Shown here one piece after another: positions 1 to 8,497 of a stretch of 25,251 bases of DNA. Numbering within the stretch: the first letter of the stretch is position 1; each line of letters begins with the position of its first letter. The notes beneath the pieces are model-generated. The model ran no database searches, was not told the DNA's origin, and was given only the letters and a program-made list of their open reading frames with translations. A program made the position numbers and the translations under genes. Source of the DNA: JAAZHK01 sp964536075 (GTDB lineage: Bacteria; Bacillota_I; Bacilli_A; RF39; UBA660); NCBI GenBank assembly GCA_964536075.1, contig CAZHWO010000012.1, positions 1 through 25,251 on the forward strand. The letters run 5' to 3'.

Positions 1-83
1 CAATAGTTAGAATCACTTTTTATTTCGTGTAGAAATCTATCAATGCAGTTCTTGAACTCTTTTTTATTCTTTGGCGGCTTCAA
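1..83 (-). CDS. Possible 5' end of a downstream gene, partial (weak)
   Basis: Past the stop of the neighbouring minus-strand gene, another frame stays open to the window edge. It reads roughly (TTG)KPPKNKKEFKNCIDRFLHE and onward from a TTG codon at 83. It would overlap the end of the previous gene by about six codons. There is no convincing ribosome binding site, and 27 open codons are not significant by length. The reading is kept only because it runs off the window and cannot be excluded. Confidence 0.15.
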   Translation of the reverse strand, partial: MKPPKNKKEFKNCIDRFLHEIKSDSNY

Positions 84-1212
84 TTTTAATTAATTTCCAA
101 CTATCATTATATTTTATAAAGTATAAATAATCATGCATAATATCTACTTTCGTATTATTTTTTACAACCATATTTTTTTCTAAATATACTTCGCAAGAAA
201 AAGCATTAGCATCATAAAGAAAAAAGTTACTTAATTTTTCATTAGTAAATGGTGGATTGGTTAGACGATGATTAGAAGTAAAGGTTATATCAATACCATG
301 AGCCCAACTATAAGCTGTTTTATACATATTAGATCCATCAATAAAGTTAGCTTTTATGGTAGCAAAACCATTATTATTACCAGCTAAATCCCGTGTTAAG
401 AATAAACTCCATTGCTCAGCAATTTTTAAGACTTCAATACCACTTGATAAGTATGGGGCAATTTCTTCATAAGTAGCATATTTATCAAAAGAATTACTTA
501 AGTCAATCCGGTAAGAGTCCTTATTTAGTTTAAGTTTCTCTCCTTGATTATTGGTAACAACAATTTGCGGTTCTTCAACTAGATTATTAATTTGATACCT
601 AGCTATCTTAGGCATATGTTCATAGTAATACATATCTTCTAATCCGGCTAGTTTATCTAATGAAGTAAGATTTTTATCAGTTAAATTCTTACCATTAACC
701 GTTACTTTATAATTACTTGGCACATATATATCTTCATAAACAATCCCTCGACTAAGATGAGAAATTAAATTTTTAACTTGCCAAATTGGATAATTTAATA
801 GACCTAGTTTTTTTACTTGTTCTTTTTTCTCAATCTCTATAGTAAATATTTTACGTTCTTTAAGAAAAACATCATAAATATTATCAGCTATTTTTTGAAC
901 AGTAATTTGTTTATTATTAATGACCTTTTTATATCCTTCTAAAAGAGATATATTACTAGTTTCTAGGTGATCTTTAACTAATTCATTGTCTTGAATAAAT
1001 TTTTTTAAATCTTCATTACTAATATTTTTGATAGCATATCTAATATAATTGCCTGGTTCCGAGCGTTCATATTCAATTAAGGTATTCTTAATATAGGATA
1101 AAAAAACACCGGATAAAATAAGCAATATGGCCACATACATAGTAAGAATTAATTGAAAGGTTTTGCGTTTTTTATGATGATGTTTATTAGTCTTTTTATT
1201 ACGCTTTTTCAT
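64..1212 (-). CDS. Membrane-anchored extracellular protein of unknown function, partner of NAGPA-like gene
   Basis: The protein has 382 residues. A very basic N-terminus (K, R and H rich, about residues 1-18) is followed by one hydrophobic segment (about 21-42), so it is probably anchored in the membrane with the rest outside. The remainder is a mixed alpha/beta sequence with no motif I recognise. The last 120 residues, ending in an aromatic LYFIKYNDSWKLIKI strand pattern, resemble an NTF2-like fold, but that is only an impression. The ATG at 1212 is chosen over one 21 bases upstream because AAAGGAG sits 9 bases before it, inside the last codons of the upstream gene, and the two genes are separated by one base. 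They are therefore almost certainly co-transcribed and translationally coupled. Function is not assigned. Confidence 0.8.
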   Translation of the reverse strand: MKKRNKKTNKHHHKKRKTFQLILTMYVAILLILSGVFLSYIKNTLIEYERSEPGNYIRYAIKNISNEDLKKFIQDNELVKDHLETSNISLLEGYKKVINNKQITVQKIADNIYDVFLKERKIFTIEIEKKEQVKKLGLLNYPIWQVKNLISHLSRGIVYEDIYVPSNYKVTVNGKNLTDKNLTSLDKLAGLEDMYYYEHMPKIARYQINNLVEEPQIVVTNNQGEKLKLNKDSYRIDLSNSFDKYATYEEIAPYLSSGIEVLKIAEQWSLFLTRDLAGNNNGFATIKANFIDGSNMYKTAYSWAHGIDITFTSNHRLTNPPFTNEKLSNFFLYDANAFSCEVYLEKNMVVKNNTKVDIMHDYLYFIKYNDSWKLIKIEAAKE

Positions 1213-1213
1213 A

Positions 1214-2251
1214 TTACTCAGCTCCTTTAACAATAAAAGCTGTTGGTAAGCGCCAAGAGGTGTTAGAGTAATATAAGGTCACACTAGTCATAAGATATTG
1301 ATCTTGATAATACATACATGAAGAACTACCCCCGTCAATATTAGCGGCATTAACGGCACCATATTTTTGCATTACTTCAATTAAATCAGCAGCGGTGGCT
1401 CCCAAATGACCGTTAGCTCCCCTGCCATCGGTTACTAATAATAAAACGGTTCCATCAGCTTTTTGACCAATAGCTGTTCTAGGATTAGCACCACTACCAA
1501 GACCACTTAATTCTCTCGCTTCACCATTGATAATTAATTTAACAAAATGATTATTTTTGTCACTGGCTTCTTCTTGAAAGGCCACAGCATCTCTAATACC
1601 TTCATTTTTAATTAAATTTCGAATATCATTAGTCGACATACCAGACAAGTTTATGATCCGTAAGATATTATTGTTATCAAACCCAACTATATGAAGTCCT
1701 GTGTACCCACCAGAGACTTCTTGAATTTCCCCATGACTAACAGCTACTCCCAAAGGTTTACCACCTTTGTTACCGGTAGAGGTATATAATCCACCATTGA
1801 TTCCAGCAATGGCGTTATTTTCTTGGACTAATGTTGCTAATTCTTTACCATATTCTCCCCACGGATAAGTGGTAGCTAAGGATATTTTGGAAGGGTCTTT
1901 AACAATCATCATTTTGCCCGAAAAATTATTACCACTAACATTTTCCACTTTTATTAAATCTGCATTTTTATCTTGATCAACCGAAATTAAATTAATATTA
2001 ACCTCGGAATTCATTTCCTTTAAAGAGTTAGCGTTAACTATTTTAATGATCTCTTCTTGAGGCAAAAAATAACTAACAATAAATTTTAATTGACCGGTTT
2101 CTAAAAAAGTAGTAGCCAATAGTTTCTTAGCTTTTTGGGATGGACCATTACAAAATAAATCAATCATTAAAATAACTGTTAACAAAAAAATTATAACAGT
2201 TACTACAATAAAACTACTTACTTTACCGATTATTTTTAAAATTTTTTTCAT
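1214..2251 (-). CDS. Membrane-anchored phosphodiester glycosidase (NAGPA family)
   Basis: The 345-residue protein has an N-terminal membrane segment (about residues 11-33) and a C-terminal domain of the NAGPA type, the family of the enzyme that removes GlcNAc from GlcNAc-1-phosphodiester-mannose. Visible signatures are GINGG (150-154), NPRTAIG (256-262), TDGR (274-277) and NIDGGSSS (304-311), in the order and spacing expected for the family. The bacterial members I know of are exported and thought to act on phosphodiester-linked sugars of exopolysaccharide, teichoic acid or peptidoglycan; the substrate here is unknown. It is the first gene of a two-gene unit with the anchored protein directly downstream. 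It lies divergent to an exported PIG-L deacetylase, which suggests a surface-glycan context. The family call is firm; the substrate is inferred. Confidence 0.9.
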   Translation of the reverse strand: MKKILKIIGKVSSFIVVTVIIFLLTVILMIDLFCNGPSQKAKKLLATTFLETGQLKFIVSYFLPQEEIIKIVNANSLKEMNSEVNINLISVDQDKNADLIKVENVSGNNFSGKMMIVKDPSKISLATTYPWGEYGKELATLVQENNAIAGINGGLYTSTGNKGGKPLGVAVSHGEIQEVSGGYTGLHIVGFDNNNILRIINLSGMSTNDIRNLIKNEGIRDAVAFQEEASDKNNHFVKLIINGEARELSGLGSGANPRTAIGQKADGTVLLLVTDGRGANGHLGATAADLIEVMQKYGAVNAANIDGGSSSCMYYQDQYLMTSVTLYYSNTSWRLPTAFIVKGAE

Positions 2252-2316
2252 ATCATACCACTATTTTACTAAGAGAAATCCTTATTATATATAAAATATA
2301 TCACAAAATTATCGTT

Positions 2317-2346
2317 TTGACAATGTAATTATGAAAAATTTATGAT
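2317..2346 (+). promoter_or_regulatory. SigA-type promoter of the PIG-L gene
   Basis: A perfect -35 box TTGACA (2317-2322) is followed after 18 bases by TATGAT (2341-2346). The predicted transcript starts near 2353, about 23 bases before the GTG start codon. This is one of the best promoter matches in the window. Confidence 0.7.
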
Positions 2347-2375
2347 ATTATTTATATAATAAAGGATGTGATATA

Positions 2376-3686
2376 GTGCATAAGAAAATCGTAGTATTTA
2401 TTACTTTGTTATTAATTTTATTTTTCTCTAATACTTATGCTTTAGAAATAAATGATTTAACTGTTTTAATTAACAATCAAATAACCAAAAAGTTAAATGA
2501 TCATCAATATACGACGAAAGAGGATATATCTAATGACTACACGATTAATATAAAAAGTAATACCTTAATTAATCATGTTTATATTATTTATGAATTAACA
2601 AGTGCAACGGGAACCTTAAGAATTGGTAATGAAAAACTTATAATCGGCAAAAATGGTTATTTACATGAATATATTGATGTTTCCAAATATGCTAGTAATG
2701 AAATCAGTATTAATTATGATAGTAATGTAACTATTTCAGAAATATATGTTTTTGATAATAATAATTTACCAACATGGGTACAACAATGGCAGAAATTAAA
2801 GCGTGCTGATTTAATGATAATGCCCACGCATAGTGATGATGAACATTTATTTTTTGCAGGATTGATTCCAACCTATTTAAATAAAGGGGCGAAAATTCAA
2901 ATTGTTTATTTAACTAATCACAATGATAATCCCCAAAGATTACATGAACAATTAGATGGTCTATGGGCAACTGGTCTTACCTATTACCCGGTGATTGGGC
3001 TTATTCCAGATGCTTATTCGGTAACGCTGGAAGAAGCTTTAAAAAGTTTAACCAATAGTGGCTTTTCACTTGAAGATATAATTAAGTTTCAAGTTGACAA
3101 TATAAGAAAATATAAACCTTTAATAATAGTTGGCCATGATGAAAAGGGAGAATACGGTCATGGACAACATATGTTAAATACCTATGCTTTAAAAAAAGCT
3201 TTAGAAAAGACAAACAATCAAACTTATTATAATAATTATGAAGTTTATGATGTTCCAAAAGTTTATCTTCATTTATATAAGGAAAAACCAATAATAATGA
3301 ATTATGATATACCATTAGCCAAATATAATAATAATACAGCCTATGAAATATCTAAATTGGGTTATCAATATCATAAAAGCCAACATTATACTTGGTTCAC
3401 AGACTGGTTGTTAGGAAAAAATAATACTTATAATAAAGCTACTGAAATAAAAAAATATAGTCCTACAGAATTTGGACTATATAAATCTTCAGTGGGTGAT
3501 GATATTATGAAAAATGATATGTTGGAAAATATCCCTTTACGGAAAAACTACATTACCAGTGAGTTTACAATATATAAACTTTATAAAAAAGATAATATAG
3601 GTTTTTATTTAGTTATTGATGGATTACTTAACGTTTTATTAGTTATATCAATGATATTCTTAATAAAAGAATTAAATAATAATTAA
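2376..3686 (+). CDS. Exported PIG-L/LmbE family deacetylase with C-terminal membrane anchor
   Basis: The start is a GTG preceded by AAAGGATGTGAT, a near-perfect anti-16S match, 9 bases away. The 436 residues comprise a signal peptide (1-22), a beta-rich region (about 24-130), a PIG-L domain (about 143-300) and a C-terminal hydrophobic segment (about 409-429) followed by a short tail. The zinc motif reads PTHSDDE (150-156; family consensus AHPDDE), with H152, D154 and D155 as likely ligand and catalytic residues. The second half-site is GHGQH (261-265). Family members remove N-acetyl groups from GlcNAc-containing substrates. The signal peptide and tail anchor place this one outside the cell, tethered to the membrane. 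The Pro-to-Ser change in the AHPDDE motif is unusual but leaves the ligands intact. The substrate is unknown; cell-wall or capsular glycan is a guess from the adjacent NAGPA-like gene. Confidence 0.88.
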   Translation: MHKKIVVFITLLLILFFSNTYALEINDLTVLINNQITKKLNDHQYTTKEDISNDYTINIKSNTLINHVYIIYELTSATGTLRIGNEKLIIGKNGYLHEYIDVSKYASNEISINYDSNVTISEIYVFDNNNLPTWVQQWQKLKRADLMIMPTHSDDEHLFFAGLIPTYLNKGAKIQIVYLTNHNDNPQRLHEQLDGLWATGLTYYPVIGLIPDAYSVTLEEALKSLTNSGFSLEDIIKFQVDNIRKYKPLIIVGHDEKGEYGHGQHMLNTYALKKALEKTNNQTYYNNYEVYDVPKVYLHLYKEKPIIMNYDIPLAKYNNNTAYEISKLGYQYHKSQHYTWFTDWLLGKNNTYNKATEIKKYSPTEFGLYKSSVGDDIMKNDMLENIPLRKNYITSEFTIYKLYKKDNIGFYLVIDGLLNVLLVISMIFLIKELNNN

Positions 3687-3698
3687 GCTCTTTAATTA
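3680..3698. terminator. Weak AT-only hairpin between convergent genes
   Basis: TAATTAA and TTAATTA form a 7-bp stem around a 5-base loop, spanning the stop codons of the two convergent genes. It has no GC pairs and no clean T-run, so terminator function is doubtful. Confidence 0.2.
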
Positions 3699-4865
3699 CT
3701 TATTAATATAAAAATCAAAAATATTGGTCTTATTAAAGGTTAACTCATTGTTAATCAAAAGCTTTTTTAAACCATATTTTTCATTATATCCATAGATAGT
3801 GTTACCCTTAATAAAATAAAGATAATCTTCTCTTATAATAAGATTACTGATATCGGCCATCTTAAAAAGAATGACATCCTGATCATTTATGTGATGATAC
3901 ATAGTATTATCTTGATAATAATAACTTTCCTTGTCAGGATCTTCAAAAAGAAGATCTTCTTTTTTTAAGTCGTAAATATTAATTTCATGCCACTTCCCAT
4001 CATAATACTTACCATTTAATGTTTTATTACCAATGATAGTTACTTCTTTCTTATTTAGATTAATTTCATATTGAACAAGTGTTTCACGATCAAATAAGTA
4101 TACCTTGTTATCGACAATCCCATTAATATAAGCATCAAAGGATATATCATAATCGACAGTTAATTCTTTAATTTTCGCTTTTTTTATATCAATAAGATAA
4201 AATTTATTAAAAGTAAAACTACTGTTATAATCAGCCATTAAATATTGATTATTAACTAATATCCCTAATTTGTTGGTATATAAATCTTGTTTTAAAAATT
4301 TAACGGTTTGGTAACTATCACTAAAAAGATCTAATCCTTTATAATTCCATTTCATTAAATAAATATTTTCCATAATATTATCAGCATATACTTGATAATC
4401 TCGATAATTTTCAATATTATTACTATCAATAAAACTTAGATGCGGGTATTTGTCTTTAATAGTTTTAATAAATTGTTTTAACGGTTGATAATCTTTAAGA
4501 CTGGAATAAGTCATTAATTTTTTATCTTTTTGACAAAGCATTTCATTATCAAAATCATCTTGATAAAGTGGCATCACACAACTAACAGTATTATCATCAT
4601 AATAGATAAGATCGTGAATAATTTTTCGCTGTTTATGATAATTATTGATATTAATAAAAGGAAATGTTTCTTTATTTATTTTAATATTTAGATAATATTT
4701 TTTATTCTGATAAGTTTCTTCAATAATGAATTTATTACGATCTTTAATAATTTGATAATTAATATGATGATATTTTTTGAAAACTGTTCCTTTTAGAAAA
4801 ATAACAATAATTATTACTACCAAAAAGAATAAAATTAATTTAATTATTTTTTTTCTTTTTTTCAT
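3696..4865 (-). CDS. Membrane-anchored extracellular protein of unknown function, possibly beta-propeller-like
   Basis: The protein has 389 residues: a basic start (MKKRKK), one membrane segment (about 8-25), then an extracellular part. The second half has recurring short units of the form 'N(K/Q)VYLFD', 'DYLYFIKG', 'NTMYHHI', which look like the strand repeats of DUF5050-like or beta-propeller proteins. No catalytic motif is visible. AGGAG stands 4 bases before the ATG. The gene is third in the operon with the thioredoxin-like and PH-domain genes, 24 bases after the PH gene. Function is not assigned; the propeller suggestion is tentative. Confidence 0.75.
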   Translation of the reverse strand: MKKRKKIIKLILFFLVVIIIVIFLKGTVFKKYHHINYQIIKDRNKFIIEETYQNKKYYLNIKINKETFPFININNYHKQRKIIHDLIYYDDNTVSCVMPLYQDDFDNEMLCQKDKKLMTYSSLKDYQPLKQFIKTIKDKYPHLSFIDSNNIENYRDYQVYADNIMENIYLMKWNYKGLDLFSDSYQTVKFLKQDLYTNKLGILVNNQYLMADYNSSFTFNKFYLIDIKKAKIKELTVDYDISFDAYINGIVDNKVYLFDRETLVQYEINLNKKEVTIIGNKTLNGKYYDGKWHEINIYDLKKEDLLFEDPDKESYYYQDNTMYHHINDQDVILFKMADISNLIIREDYLYFIKGNTIYGYNEKYGLKKLLINNELTFNKTNIFDFYINK

Positions 4866-4889
4866 ACTACTCCTAACAGAAAAAGTCTA

Positions 4890-5336
4890 CTATTTAGACT
4901 CTTTTTCTACTGTTCTATATTTTTTCTTCTCTTCCATCATGAAACTGGAAATAGCTGTTTCAATCTCATCAAGGGCTTTTTTATCAATACAAGATAATTT
5001 GACAACCTCTTTAATAGTATCAATATTAACACTACCCCATATTAAACCTGAAGCAAGATTTAAATCATTAAACATATCAGGGGTAATAGAATCCAGAAAA
5101 TAACCAAATAAAACTCGTTTACGCCCAACTAAAATTCTTTTACTAGTTAAAGTAACAACACAAGTATTAAATATTTGATAGGAATTTTCCGTTTTTTGAG
5201 CCGTGAATACATAGAGAATTTTTTCATCAAGATTTAAAAATTCTTGAACGACACTGGCATTTTTTTTCAGACGCCAAGCAATTGTTGAAGGATATTTATT
5301 TTTAAAAGTTTTAACTAATTCATATACGGTCGCCAT
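4890..5336 (-). CDS. Bacterial PH-domain (bPH_3-like) cytoplasmic protein
   Basis: The 148-residue protein has no signal or membrane segment. The central section matches the bacterial pleckstrin-homology pattern found in YvbH/bPH_3-like proteins. It has strands around 'KILYVFTAQKT', a 'VVTLTSKRILVGRK' strand pair, a loop 'GYFLDSITPDMFNDL', and a closing helix rich in charged residues (about 112-148). Such domains are usually found in small stress-related or membrane-associated proteins of unknown biochemical role. GGAG lies 7 bases before the ATG, within the last codons of the thioredoxin-like gene. The two genes are 2 bases apart, so translation is likely coupled. The fold call is moderately sure; there is no functional evidence. 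Confidence 0.7.
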   Translation of the reverse strand: MATVYELVKTFKNKYPSTIAWRLKKNASVVQEFLNLDEKILYVFTAQKTENSYQIFNTCVVTLTSKRILVGRKRVLFGYFLDSITPDMFNDLNLASGLIWGSVNIDTIKEVVKLSCIDKKALDEIETAISSFMMEEKKKYRTVEKESK

Positions 5337-5338
5337 CT

Positions 5339-5830
5339 TTATTCTCCTATAATACCTAATTCTTTAAAGGCACTGATGATATCGGCACTACCTGTCAAAC
5401 CTTTAAGAGCTTTAATAATACTATTATTCTTAGTTACCACTATGGTTGGGGTACCAAGATCGGTATAAGTTTCATCACTAGCAACAAAAGCATTATATTC
5501 CTCAGCCGTTAAACTATCAATGTTTAGATAATAGGCATTTAAATTGTATTCATATAAAACATGATAAAAAACGGGTGATTCTAATGTACAATATCCACAG
5601 GTTGGTCTAGCTAGATAGATAATATGGATATCATTAGCCTTTTTCAAATTATAGTATTCATCAATAGTAATGGTGGTAGCTTCTTTCTGTTCGGCTACGG
5701 GAATCTCTTGATAAAACTCATCCATAGGGTTAGCTGTTTTAACATTTTCTTTGCTAGCCAAATTGGAGATAACAAAAGTTCCAATTAATATTAATAAAAC
5801 GATTATTGTAATAAGGATCTTTTTTTGCAT
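5339..5830 (-). CDS. Membrane-anchored thioredoxin-like protein (CGYC)
   Basis: With the start at 5830 the protein has 163 residues: a membrane segment (about 5-22), a linker, and a thioredoxin fold with the redox motif C78-G79-Y80-C81 after the strand IHIIYLARPT and a cis-proline at P128 (GTPT). It resembles the small accessory thioredoxins of Gram-positive bacteria (bacteriocin transport accessory protein type), which act outside the membrane on thiols or disulfides; the partner is unknown. An ATG 18 bases further upstream is rejected. AGGAAGTG lies correctly before the 5830 ATG, and the promoter just upstream would begin transcription at about the upstream ATG itself. It is the first gene of a three-gene operon. 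Confidence 0.85.
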   Translation of the reverse strand: MQKKILITIIVLLILIGTFVISNLASKENVKTANPMDEFYQEIPVAEQKEATTITIDEYYNLKKANDIHIIYLARPTCGYCTLESPVFYHVLYEYNLNAYYLNIDSLTAEEYNAFVASDETYTDLGTPTIVVTKNNSIIKALKGLTGSADIISAFKELGIIGE

Positions 5831-5853
5831 ATTTACACTTCCTAACATAATTT

Positions 5854-5882
5854 ATTATATCATTTATCTCTTTTTAAGTAAA
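5854..5882 (-). promoter_or_regulatory. Promoter of the thioredoxin-PH-anchored protein operon
   Basis: On the minus strand TTTACT (5882-5877) is followed by exactly 17 bases and then TATAAT (5859-5854). The start of transcription falls near 5847, leaving a leader of about 17 bases that still contains the ribosome binding site. The promoter lies in the short gap after the thermonuclease stop codon, so the operon can be expressed without it. Confidence 0.6.
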
Positions 5883-5888
5883 GAAATC

Positions 5889-6416
5889 TTACAGTTTTTC
5901 TAGTAAAGATATAAGATTAGCTAAGAACTTGTTTAAATAATTTAACAGGACTACGATATTTGATTGGTGGTAGGTAGTCCAGATACCTTTATGGTTAAAC
6001 TTAGCTATTTGTTCTTCGGTTTCTAATTTAGCTAAATACTGATAATCTCCATAAACATATTTAATTTCCGCTAAACTTTCCCGGATTAACTTTTCTTGTA
6101 ATAATTCTCCATCCACAAAGACCCAAACAAGTTCCCGATAATATTTATCTTGTTTAGTACTGGCTAAATCATATTCTACGGTAATGGTCTTCGCTTTCGT
6201 TAATTGATTGCAGGTATATTCCTTAGCTTCTTGACCATATGGTTCCTTTAGTTCCCTTGTATTAATGGCTAAGAAACGATATGAAGATGTTTTTCCCTGA
6301 TAAGTAAATTTAGCTGTATCACCATCAATACAAGCATCTAACGTGACAACTTGTCTTTCTTTTGCTTGAACAGCTAAAGGAACGATTAAAAAAAGGATTA
6401 CGATTAACTTCTTCAT
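5889..6416 (-). CDS. Secreted thermonuclease (staphylococcal nuclease-like)
   Basis: The protein has 175 residues with a signal peptide (1-18, ending VQAKE) and an SNase domain (about 22-147). By comparison with staphylococcal nuclease, DGDT (31-34) supplies calcium-side aspartates, R47 corresponds to Arg35, E55 to Glu43 and R94 to Arg87, so the catalytic Arg/Glu/Arg trio is present. The position of calcium ligand Asp40 is N52 here (RFLAINTRE), and the usual proline of 'DTPE' is arginine. Activity may be reduced or metal use altered. A 25-residue C-terminal extension is amphipathic to hydrophobic (VVLLNYLNKFLANLISLLEKL region) and could associate with the membrane. The likely role is digestion of extracellular DNA or RNA for nucleotides. 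It is transcribed alone, divergent from the dehydratase-like operon. Confidence 0.87.
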   Translation of the reverse strand: MKKLIVILFLIVPLAVQAKERQVVTLDACIDGDTAKFTYQGKTSSYRFLAINTRELKEPYGQEAKEYTCNQLTKAKTITVEYDLASTKQDKYYRELVWVFVDGELLQEKLIRESLAEIKYVYGDYQYLAKLETEEQIAKFNHKGIWTTYHQSNIVVLLNYLNKFLANLISLLEKL

Positions 6417-6488
6417 CTATTATCACCAACCTTATTGTATCATATTATTCTTAATAGCAGCATATATATGTTAAGAAAAGAGGATTAT

Positions 6489-7406
6489 ATGAAAAATATT
6501 AAAATTGGCATACCGCGAGCCCTTTTATATTACCAATATAAAGACTTGTGGTTTACTTTTTTTAACGAATTAAAGTGTCCGATTATTGTTAGTGATAAAA
6601 CTAATAAAGAGACGATTAAAGAAGGTAGTAAATATTTAATTGATGAATCCTGCTTATCAATGAAAATATATATAGGACAAGTATCAAATCTCGTGGAGAG
6701 AGTTGATTATTTATTAGTGCCTAGATTAATCCATTTAAAGAGAAAAGAAAAATTGTGTACTAATTTTTCTGCTTTATATGATTTAGTGCATAATATTTTC
6801 CCAGAGGTTAAAATTTTAAACTATAACATTGATACCAAAAAGTGTCTTTTCCCTTTTGTAGAATTTATAAAAATGGGGCGAAAAGTTGAGCACAATCTTT
6901 TTAAAGTTGTAATAGCGTATATAAAAGCCATAAGGTTTGAAAAAAGAAATAGACATAAAAAAATCATTAAACAACGACATTTATTAGAAAATAATAATCT
7001 AAAAATTCTTTTAGTCGGTCATCCTTATAATTTATATGACAAGTTAATTGGCGAACCAATTGATCGATTCCTAAAAAAGAATAATGTTAATGTCATATAT
7101 TCAGATTTATATGATAAAAAAAGATTAAAAAAAGAATATAAAAAGATTTCTACTTCGATATACTGGACATATAGTAAAGAATTAATGGGATCGATTATTC
7201 ATTATAAAGATAAAGTGGATGGGATTATTATGATAACCACTTTCCCCTGTGGAGTTGATTCGTTAACTAATGAAATGTGTCTTAGGAAAGTTAAAGATAC
7301 ACCCATTACTAATATTGTAATTGATGATTTAGATAGTGAAGCTGGGTTAATTACCAGACTAGAGAGTTTTATCGATATTATTAAAGAAAGGAAAAATAAT
7401 CAATGA
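6489..7406 (+). CDS. 2-hydroxyacyl-CoA dehydratase-like protein, COG3580/DUF2229 type
   Basis: The 305-residue protein opens with KIGIPRALLYY, a hallmark of the DUF2229/COG3580 family. Possible Fe-S cysteines are C55 (ESCLSMK), C90, C254 (FPCGVDSLTNE) and C264. The C-terminus DDLDSEAGLITRLESFIDIIKER matches the closing motif of these proteins. In many Clostridia the same unit is part of a very large protein fused to activase and COG3581 domains; here it is separate. The ATG at 6489 is chosen because AAGAGGA sits just before it, whereas upstream starts lack a ribosome binding site. It overlaps the next gene by 4 bases (ATGA). The family is known to handle low-potential electron transfer with Fe-S clusters in dehydratase-like proteins. 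The actual substrate here is unknown. Confidence 0.82.
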   Translation: MKNIKIGIPRALLYYQYKDLWFTFFNELKCPIIVSDKTNKETIKEGSKYLIDESCLSMKIYIGQVSNLVERVDYLLVPRLIHLKRKEKLCTNFSALYDLVHNIFPEVKILNYNIDTKKCLFPFVEFIKMGRKVEHNLFKVVIAYIKAIRFEKRNRHKKIIKQRHLLENNNLKILLVGHPYNLYDKLIGEPIDRFLKKNNVNVIYSDLYDKKRLKKEYKKISTSIYWTYSKELMGSIIHYKDKVDGIIMITTFPCGVDSLTNEMCLRKVKDTPITNIVIDDLDSEAGLITRLESFIDIIKERKNNQ

Positions 7407-8497
7407 CCGAACAAATTGTTAGTTTTCCTCATCTAGGAGAATACCATATACCCATTGAGTATTTATTAAGAAAATTACTTAAAGTTAAGGTTATGGCTGC
7501 TCCCCCTATCACTAAGAAGACCATTGAGTTAGGAGAAAAGTATAGTCCTAGTTTTGTTTGTTTACCCTTTAAATATAACCTTGGTAATTATATTGAAGCC
7601 TTGGAGAATGGAGCAAATGTTTTAATGCAAGCTGGTGGGGGTTGTCGATATGGATACTATGCTGAGGTGCAAGAACAAATATTAAAAGATCTAGGCTATG
7701 AATTTACTTTTTACAATCTCATGGATAAGGGCCATCTATCTTTAATATCGTTATATAAAGTATTTAAAAAGCTCAACCATAAATTACGAATTTATAAATT
7801 TATGCATTATTCTTTTATTACCCTATTAATGATTAATTACTTGGATAAAATGGATAACTATATGAGGTTAAATATTGGTTTTGAAGTACTAGAAAATAGT
7901 TTTAATAATCTCAAAAAGAAAATGCAAACTGAGTTTACTAAAACAGATAGTATCTGGCAATTAAGAAAAAGTTATTTAAAATATAAAAAGTTGTTTCATC
8001 AAATACCGATTAAAGATAAAAGTAATTGTATGAAGGTAGGTATTATTGGTGAATTATACACTTCCATGGAACCATTTGCTAGTTATTATTTAGAAAAAGA
8101 ATTAGCTAAAATGAATATTGAGGTAAGAAGATTTACCAATGTAACCTATTTATTGATTGTTAAAGCTTTAATGAAAAAAAGGATTCTCCGCTTTAGTAAA
8201 AAATATTTAAAATATACTATTGGAGCGGATGGTGCAGATAATGTAGCACGAGCTAAATACCTAGCTAATCAAGGTTATGAAGGCTTAATTCATATTAAAC
8301 CTTTTGGTTGCACACCTGAGGTAACCGCTATTCCTATTATTCAGAAAGTTTGTGCCGATATGAATATTCCCATTATTTACTTTTCTTTTGATACTTCTAC
8401 TTCCGAAATTGGTATTAAAACGAGATTGGAAGCATTTTATGATATGTTAAAAATTAGAAAGGACAAAAATTATGACAAGAGGCTACTTAGGGATTGA
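7403..8497 (+). CDS. 2-hydroxyacyl-CoA dehydratase-like protein, COG3581 type
   Basis: The 364-residue protein is a COG3581-like partner of the upstream gene. It opens with VSFPHLGEYHIPIEYLL, and carries cysteine-bearing motifs FVCLPFKYNLGNY (C53), AGGGCRYGYY (C81) and KPFGCTPEV (C303). It also has GIIGELYTSMEPF (213-225) and the family end motif FDTSTSEIGIKTRLEAFYDML. The three conserved cysteines probably ligate an Fe-S cluster, as in HgdA/B-type dehydratase subunits and double-cubane-cluster proteins. It starts in an ATGA overlap with the preceding gene, and its last 26 bases overlap the activase gene, so stoichiometric, coupled synthesis is expected. The region around 125-160 is less conserved-looking and aromatic/lysine rich. 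The role in an electron-transfer complex is inferred from the family and the operon. Confidence 0.82.
   Translation: MTEQIVSFPHLGEYHIPIEYLLRKLLKVKVMAAPPITKKTIELGEKYSPSFVCLPFKYNLGNYIEALENGANVLMQAGGGCRYGYYAEVQEQILKDLGYEFTFYNLMDKGHLSLISLYKVFKKLNHKLRIYKFMHYSFITLLMINYLDKMDNYMRLNIGFEVLENSFNNLKKKMQTEFTKTDSIWQLRKSYLKYKKLFHQIPIKDKSNCMKVGIIGELYTSMEPFASYYLEKELAKMNIEVRRFTNVTYLLIVKALMKKRILRFSKKYLKYTIGADGADNVARAKYLANQGYEGLIHIKPFGCTPEVTAIPIIQKVCADMNIPIIYFSFDTSTSEIGIKTRLEAFYDMLKIRKDKNYDKRLLRD

Noticed and set aside
3082..3315. 77-residue frame opposite the PIG-L gene
   Set aside because: It is antisense to the conserved PIG-L domain, with no ribosome binding site or family resemblance.
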